Below the pieces are notes generated by a model. It searched no databases and was not told where the DNA came from. It was given only the letters and a program-made list of their open reading frames with translations. Shown here in pieces: positions 62,584 through 64,000 of a DNA stretch of 64,000 bases (positions within the stretch are counted from its first letter, which is position 1; each line of letters opens with the position of its first letter). The stretch lies in the IMG/VR virus record IMGVR_UViG_3300046519_000214, positions 1-64,000 of that record; one strand, 5' to 3'. The position numbers and the translations under genes are program-made. Origin of the DNA: a virus.

Positions 62584-64000
62584 TATTTTCTCCTACAGCG
62601 ATGAAGTAATCCGCTGAAGGAGATTTATGCGACACCAGTAAGAGTTGGGAGATCCTACCGGCGAGAGTTCTAAGAACATGGGCCGTTTTCTCGGCTCTAT
62701 TTTTGTCCATAGACTCGTCAATCTCATCGCCCATGAAGAGCGAAAAGACGTTGTTTGTCAGTACTTGACCAAGGCCAATTCGTAACGAGAGATTCGCCAC
62801 AGCCTTGCCAGAACCAGAGAGAGTGTCGATCGACTGATTGTCAACGAGGATGTTGAAGTCTTCGTCGACGATAATGCTCTGACGCTCACCCCCGGTCATG
62901 TGAGACAGGAGGCTGCTGGCGACCTTGTTCAGGCTCGGAACCAGATACTGCTTGATCTTCGAACGCAGGATCGTGAGAGCGTCCTTGACCCTGGACCAGT
63001 CGTCGGCTTCGAGGCGGTAGTTGGTTATCTTCCCGTGGGTTTCCGAGTAGATCTGGAACTCCCGGAACCAGACGGCGTAAGCCTGCTCGAAAGCGCGAGC
63101 CTGGTTCAGAGCCTCGATCAGATCCGGGTAGTCCTGCAGGTCGACCTCCAGCATGGTCAGCTGGATCGTCTTCTGTGCCCTCTCGGCTTCCCAGGCTTCG
63201 AACTCGGCTACCTGGTCGGACCAAACGGCGAGCTGAGCCTCATACTGCTGTGCCTCGCGGAGCATCTTGGCGTAATCAGGCTCGTCCTTGGTCTTCGTAG
63301 CTTCGAGCTGAGCCACGAGCTCTGCACGGCGGTCCTGCTGCTGGATCCCATGCTCGAGGCTGGCGAGCTGCTCGAGCGTCCAGCGGACCACTGGCTGCGT
63401 TTCCGGGGCGTGCTGGTGGATGGTCTCCCATTCCTCCTCGACGCGCTTCCAGGCGTCCAGCATCCGCTGATAACCGTCGATCTTCTCTTCGGTTAGGGCA
63501 CGGGTGTTGTACATGCGAGGCAGGGCGCTGACTTCCTTGAGCTCGGCTTTCACCTTGTCCAAAGCCTCGCCCGCGATCGGCCAGTGGTGGGTGCAGCTCG
63601 GGCAGACATGTTCGCCCTGCTCCTGGAGATCCTTCAGTTGATCGCACAGGTGGTCGAACCGCTTCTGGTTCTTCATCGCTTCCCAATCGACACGAAGCTG
63701 ATCGAGGAAGGCCTGGTTCCACTCCGGTTTGTGGTGAAGAGACTGGAACTGCCGGCGAGCTCGGTACGCTTGGGCGAGTTTGTGGTTCTCGCGGTCGGCG
63801 TTGATCTCGTCCATGGTGATGCCAGTCGCTACCGGAATACGAGCGAGCTCACCTTCCAGAACCTGGCGCTGGATCTTGCGGGCGTTCTGCTGGTCGAGCA
63901 TTTCCTGCACGATCGCGGATCCGAGTCCGTGTGGATTCGTCGGCTTGACCGGCCGCTTCTTCTCGTTCGCCAGCCAGCCCCGCAGCTGGTCGGCCTGCGA
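62549..64000 (-). CDS. SbcC/gp46-like recombination nuclease subunit (C-terminal part; truncated by right edge)
   Basis: 484 codons visible, open through the right edge, so the Walker A half is outside. Zinc-hook-like CPSCTHHW (about residue 133 of the visible part) lies between coiled coils. C-terminal ABC-type motifs: TLSGSGKAVANLSLRIGLGQ (signature) and LFMGDEIDESMDKNRAEKTA (Walker B). With a gp47-like nuclease it processes DNA ends for recombination-dependent replication. The internal GTG at 63910 is not the real start. Confidence 0.82.
   Translation of the reverse strand, partial: SQADQLRGWLANEKKRPVKPTNPHGLGSAIVQEMLDQQNARKIQRQVLEGELARIPVATGITMDEINADRENHKLAQAYRARRQFQSLHHKPEWNQAFLDQLRVDWEAMKNQKRFDHLCDQLKDLQEQGEHVCPSCTHHWPIAGEALDKVKAELKEVSALPRMYNTRALTEEKIDGYQRMLDAWKRVEEEWETIHQHAPETQPVVRWTLEQLASLEHGIQQQDRRAELVAQLEATKTKDEPDYAKMLREAQQYEAQLAVWSDQVAEFEAWEAERAQKTIQLTMLEVDLQDYPDLIEALNQARAFEQAYAVWFREFQIYSETHGKITNYRLEADDWSRVKDALTILRSKIKQYLVPSLNKVASSLLSHMTGGERQSIIVDEDFNILVDNQSIDTLSGSGKAVANLSLRIGLGQVLTNNVFSLFMGDEIDESMDKNRAEKTAHVLRTLAGRISQLLLVSHKSPSADYFIAVGENSEYQLADFQSN

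Noticed and set aside
63910-64000. Start of the SbcC/gp46-like gene at the GTG 63910
   Set aside because: The frame stays open to the window edge and the upstream residues (SQADQLRGWLANEKKRP) read as protein, so the gene is truncated rather than starting there.

Overview
This window is most of a tailed (lambda-like siphovirus) double-stranded DNA phage genome; it starts and ends inside genes. The tail genes are syntenic with lambda M-L-K-I-J and there is a very long tape measure, which points to a long flexible tail. The host is probably an alphaproteobacterium of the Rhizobiales. This rests on a DUF982-type protein, a DUF1419-like protein and a plasmid-type ParA plus ribbon-helix-helix pair of a kind I associate with that group; it is inference from family distribution, not a database match. 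I found no integrase, no CRISPR array and no intact tRNA gene.

Layout. (1) 1-23.6 kb, almost all on the minus strand: a dense early/accessory region of small genes with ATGA or TAATG junctions. It holds an RtcB-like RNA ligase cut by the left edge, a TerB protein, a secreted TAXI-type solute-binding protein, an RNA polymerase alpha-CTD look-alike, a PAPS-reductase-like PP-loop enzyme, a ParA/ribbon-helix-helix partition pair with iteron clusters, a glutaredoxin, an M20-type peptidase, six DUF6197-type paralogues and a primase-polymerase/SF3 helicase. Two small plus-strand genes interrupt it at 13.0-14.2 kb. A complete small-RNA transcription unit (promoter, hairpin, terminator) lies on the plus strand at 5.64-5.76 kb.

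(2) 23.8-57.5 kb, plus strand, late region: terminase large subunit, portal, a fibre cassette with a collagen-like protein, protease/scaffold, decoration, major capsid, connectors, tail tube, frameshifted tail chaperones, tape measure with an embedded tail lysozyme, minor tail M/L, NlpC/P60, JAB, tail I, a metallophosphoesterase, the J tip protein, three paralogous tip-associated proteins, then lysis (coiled-coil membrane protein, holin, SAR endolysin, Rz/Rz1). Minus-strand morons sit inside it: an Arc-like repressor with its own promoter at 37.8 kb and a secreted protein at 45.0 kb, the latter next to a plus-strand helix-turn-helix gene.

(3) 57.5-64 kb, minus strand: class I ribonucleotide reductase (NrdA, NrdB), MazG, a DUF5664-type dNTP hydrolase, a YfdR-type HD hydrolase, a Fis-like helix-turn-helix protein and an SbcC/gp46-like recombination nuclease subunit cut by the right edge. 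Together these form a nucleotide-pool and replication module facing the late operon across a bidirectional terminator.

Regulation visible in sequence: a recurrent palindrome GAGTTCTNAGAACTC in intergenic sites of the early region, nine Rho-independent terminators (one bidirectional), a -1 frameshift site T TTT TTC in the tail chaperones, and a 12-bp hairpin that includes the start codon of the protease/scaffold gene. The unusual combination is a lytic-type gene set (RNR, large replication module) together with a plasmid-partition module and no integrase, which raises the possibility of a phage-plasmid lifestyle.
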